The notes beneath the pieces were generated by a model, which had not been told where the DNA came from, did no database searches, and saw nothing but the letters and a program-made list of their open reading frames with translations. A stretch of DNA of 64,000 nucleotides from positions 1-64,000 of the forward strand of contig NZ_FCOK02000023.1 of assembly GCF_001544555.2 (NCBI RefSeq). Reading direction: 5' to 3'. Made by a program: the position numbers and the translations under genes. Below are positions 62,261 to 64,000 of the stretch, one piece after another; position 1 is the stretch's first letter; every line of letters begins with the position of its first letter. The DNA comes from Caballeronia udeis. GTDB lineage: Bacteria; Pseudomonadota; Gammaproteobacteria; Burkholderiales; Burkholderiaceae.

Positions 62261-63826
62261 ATGCTTAGAAAAGCCAGCGTTTCCACCAGCCTTCTTGTCG
62301 TCCTGGTCGTGTTCTGTCTTTTCCAGGTCGTCACCGAAGGGCTGGGTTTCTGGTCGTTGACCGAAACTCACGAGGATGTGGGCAACCTGTCGAACATCGC
62401 GCTCAAGCAAGTCAACGAGGTCAATGAAACCACCCAGCGCCTGATGGACGCGCGGATCAACCTGTCGCGCGCCGGTACGCGCATGGCGCGCGGGGGCACG
62501 GAACCGGTCGATATCGTCCAGCACGCGCGCGAGCAGTTGGTGTTGGCGGACAAGTCGTTTACTGCTTTCGTCAATGCGCCGAAAACCGGCGATGAAAACA
62601 GGGCGCGCACCGCCGCGTTGCAGGAAAAATTCCAGGCGTATCACGGCGCACTGAATGAACTGACCCAATATCTCGATGCCAACAATCTCCAGGCTTTCCT
62701 CGACCAGCCGACTCAGGGCTTCCAGGACCGCTACCTCGCCGAGCAACAAAACTTCGCCCAGTTTGGCGACGCGGCGAGCCAGTCGTACCTCGATTCCATC
62801 GATGCCCGGCTTGACTTGTTCCGGGGCGTTGGGTTGGCGATTTTCATCGTGCTGGTAGCGGGCGTTGCATTTGTGCACGTCTCGTTGCGCCGCGGCGTGG
62901 TCGCACCGCTCGAGGAGGCCGGCCGTCACTTCGAACGGATTGCAGAGGGCAAGCTCGACGAGCAGATTGCCGATCACGGCACGAACGAGATCGGCCGCCT
63001 GTTCGCCGGTCTCGCGTCCATGCAGGCAAGCGTCGCGCACACGGTAAAGACAGTGCGCGAGTCGTCGGACTCGATCAATCTTGGCGCTGATGAAATCGCA
63101 ACCGGCAACGCGGACCTGTCGGCACGTACGGAGAACCAGGCGGCCTCGCTGGAAGAGACTGCATCGAGCATGGAGGAGTTGACCGCGACCGTGCGCCAGA
63201 ACGCCGAGCATGCCCGCGATGCAAACAGTCTTGCAGGCGACGCGCTGACGGCGACATCGCGAGGCACGGGTGTGGTTGACCAGGTAGTCGAGAAGATGAC
63301 CAGCATTGCCAGGAGCTCGGACAAGATCGCGGAGATCATCTCGGTGATCGACGGCATCGCTTTCCAGACCAACATCCTTGCTTTGAATGCAGCAGTCGAG
63401 GCGGCGCGTGCGGGCGAGCAGGGCCGCGGATTCGCGGTCGTGGCAAGCGAGGTGCGGGGGCTTGCGCAACGCAGCGCGCAATCAGCCAAGGAGATCAAGG
63501 AGCTGATCGGCGAATCGGTTTCGCAGGTGAACGATGGCTCAGCGCTGGCGGGACGCGCTGGTGAGGCCATGCGCGAGGTATCGACGTCAATCTCGCGCCT
63601 CACGCAGATGATGGCGGAAATCAGCGCCTCGTCCCTCGAGCAAAGCACGGGCATCGACCAGGTCAATCAGGCTGTGGTGCAGATGGACGAGATGACGCAA
63701 CAGAACGCGGCGCTGGTGGAGCAGGCGGCGTCGGCGGCGGCGTCGCTGCATGAGCAGACGCGCCACCTGAAGGCCGCGGTATCCGTGTTCAAGATCCCGG
63801 ACGAGGGAAGGGTAACGCGGTACTAA
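62261..63826 (+). CDS. methyl-accepting chemotaxis protein
   Basis: A 521-residue chemoreceptor. Membrane helix 1 is residues 9-32 and helix 2 about 188-211; between them lies a four-helix periplasmic sensor domain of the Tar type (about 155 residues). A HAMP domain follows (about 212-265), then the signalling coiled coil. The invariant hairpin tip is IISVIDGIAFQTNILALNAA, followed by VEAARAGEQGRGFAVVASEV. The protein ends RVTRY, without the C-terminal pentapeptide (NWETF type) that tethers CheR/CheB, so it probably depends on other receptors for adaptation. The ligand is unknown. Confidence 0.93.
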   Translation: MLRKASVSTSLLVVLVVFCLFQVVTEGLGFWSLTETHEDVGNLSNIALKQVNEVNETTQRLMDARINLSRAGTRMARGGTEPVDIVQHAREQLVLADKSFTAFVNAPKTGDENRARTAALQEKFQAYHGALNELTQYLDANNLQAFLDQPTQGFQDRYLAEQQNFAQFGDAASQSYLDSIDARLDLFRGVGLAIFIVLVAGVAFVHVSLRRGVVAPLEEAGRHFERIAEGKLDEQIADHGTNEIGRLFAGLASMQASVAHTVKTVRESSDSINLGADEIATGNADLSARTENQAASLEETASSMEELTATVRQNAEHARDANSLAGDALTATSRGTGVVDQVVEKMTSIARSSDKIAEIISVIDGIAFQTNILALNAAVEAARAGEQGRGFAVVASEVRGLAQRSAQSAKEIKELIGESVSQVNDGSALAGRAGEAMREVSTSISRLTQMMAEISASSLEQSTGIDQVNQAVVQMDEMTQQNAALVEQAASAAASLHEQTRHLKAAVSVFKIPDEGRVTRY

Positions 63827-63866
63827 GAACTCGATCCGGGACAAGGACGTTGGCAGAGGCCTCACG

Positions 63867-63971
63867 ATGGCGAAAGCAGGGATAATAATGCTCGCCGGAG
63901 GGTTAAGCGCAATCGGCCCGCCTATCGTGATCGGCGCCGTGCTTTCCCGGCGCAATTTATCGAGGTCCTGA
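63867..63971 (+). CDS. possible 34-aa hydrophobic peptide
   Basis: ATG at 63867 follows GAGG at a usable distance. The product (MAKAGIIMLAGGLSAIGPP ... VLSRRN) is a single hydrophobic helix with a basic end. Its stop overlaps the ATG at 63971 (TGATG), suggesting coupling. Short length keeps confidence low. Confidence 0.3.
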   Translation: MAKAGIIMLAGGLSAIGPPIVIGAVLSRRNLSRS

Positions 63972-64000
63972 TGTCCATTGCAATGACAAGATTGATTCTC
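63971..64000 (+). CDS. start of a gene cut by the window edge
   Basis: ATG at 63971 with GAGG before it begins MSIAMTRLIL and runs off the window. Nothing more can be said. Confidence 0.3.
   Translation, partial: MSIAMTRLIL

Overview
The window is about 64 kb of high-GC chromosome from a beta-proteobacterium of the Burkholderiaceae, most likely Caballeronia or Paraburkholderia. The signs are the gene order scpB-rluB, rimP-nusA-infB-rbfA-truB, typA, sucA-odhB-lpd-zapE, the single-polypeptide form of 2-oxoglutarate dehydrogenase E1 and the protein sequences themselves. Genus and species are inference. No rRNA, tRNA, CRISPR array, prophage or complete insertion sequence was seen.

Layout. 1-6.7 kb: small secreted or hypothetical proteins, a DUF218/YdcF protein, an orphan transposase N-terminal (DUF4096) protein, and a LysR regulator with an aminotransferase. 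7.1-17.3 kb: a housekeeping block for chromosome segregation (scpB), 23S rRNA pseudouridylation (rluB), and the rimP-nusA-infB-rbfA-truB translation/transcription operon, with a promoter and a candidate attenuator in the rimP leader. 17.4-22.5 kb: a reverse-strand tripartite drug-efflux operon, marR - outer-membrane factor - emrA - emrB, with a clear promoter and an operator at its start. 22.9-32.8 kb: typA/bipA, the 2-oxoglutarate dehydrogenase operon, zapE and a second orphan DUF4096 protein. 32.9-34.7 kb: a DUF2147 protein and a broken two-partner-secretion porin. 34.7-41.7 kb: a decayed Flp/Tad pilus locus. 41.7-44.1 kb: surE, a small protein and a DUF1571 lipoprotein-like/secreted protein. 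44.3-51.5 kb: a TetR-controlled fatty-acid beta-oxidation operon (fadE, fabG, maoC, thiolase). 51.8-58.7 kb: an MFS carboxylate transporter, an Lrp regulator divergent from an AceE-like 2-oxo-acid dehydrogenase (mdeR/mdeB-like), an AraC remnant and a group II PLP decarboxylase. 58.7-64 kb: a TauE/SafE exporter divergent from a LysR regulator, an AlkD-like protein, a chemotaxis receptor and tiny ORFs at the edge.

The most notable region is the Tad locus. The pilin gene, its promoter and its leader are intact, and cpaA, cpaB and cpaC are open. However, tadE and cpaE are frameshifted, and one deletion has joined the 3' end of cpaE to the C-terminal part of a sigma-54 activator. That deletion removes the motor ATPase (cpaF), tadB/C/D and the minor-pilin genes expected between them. 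The neighbouring TpsB porin has also lost its POTRA domains and carries a frameshift, so this part of the chromosome looks like a surface-structure island being lost. Other points worth following are a 50-bp near-perfect palindrome before the tetR-fad operon, the rimP leader attenuator, the pair of transposase-derived DUF4096 proteins without a catalytic domain, and the operator cluster between the Lrp gene and mdeB.
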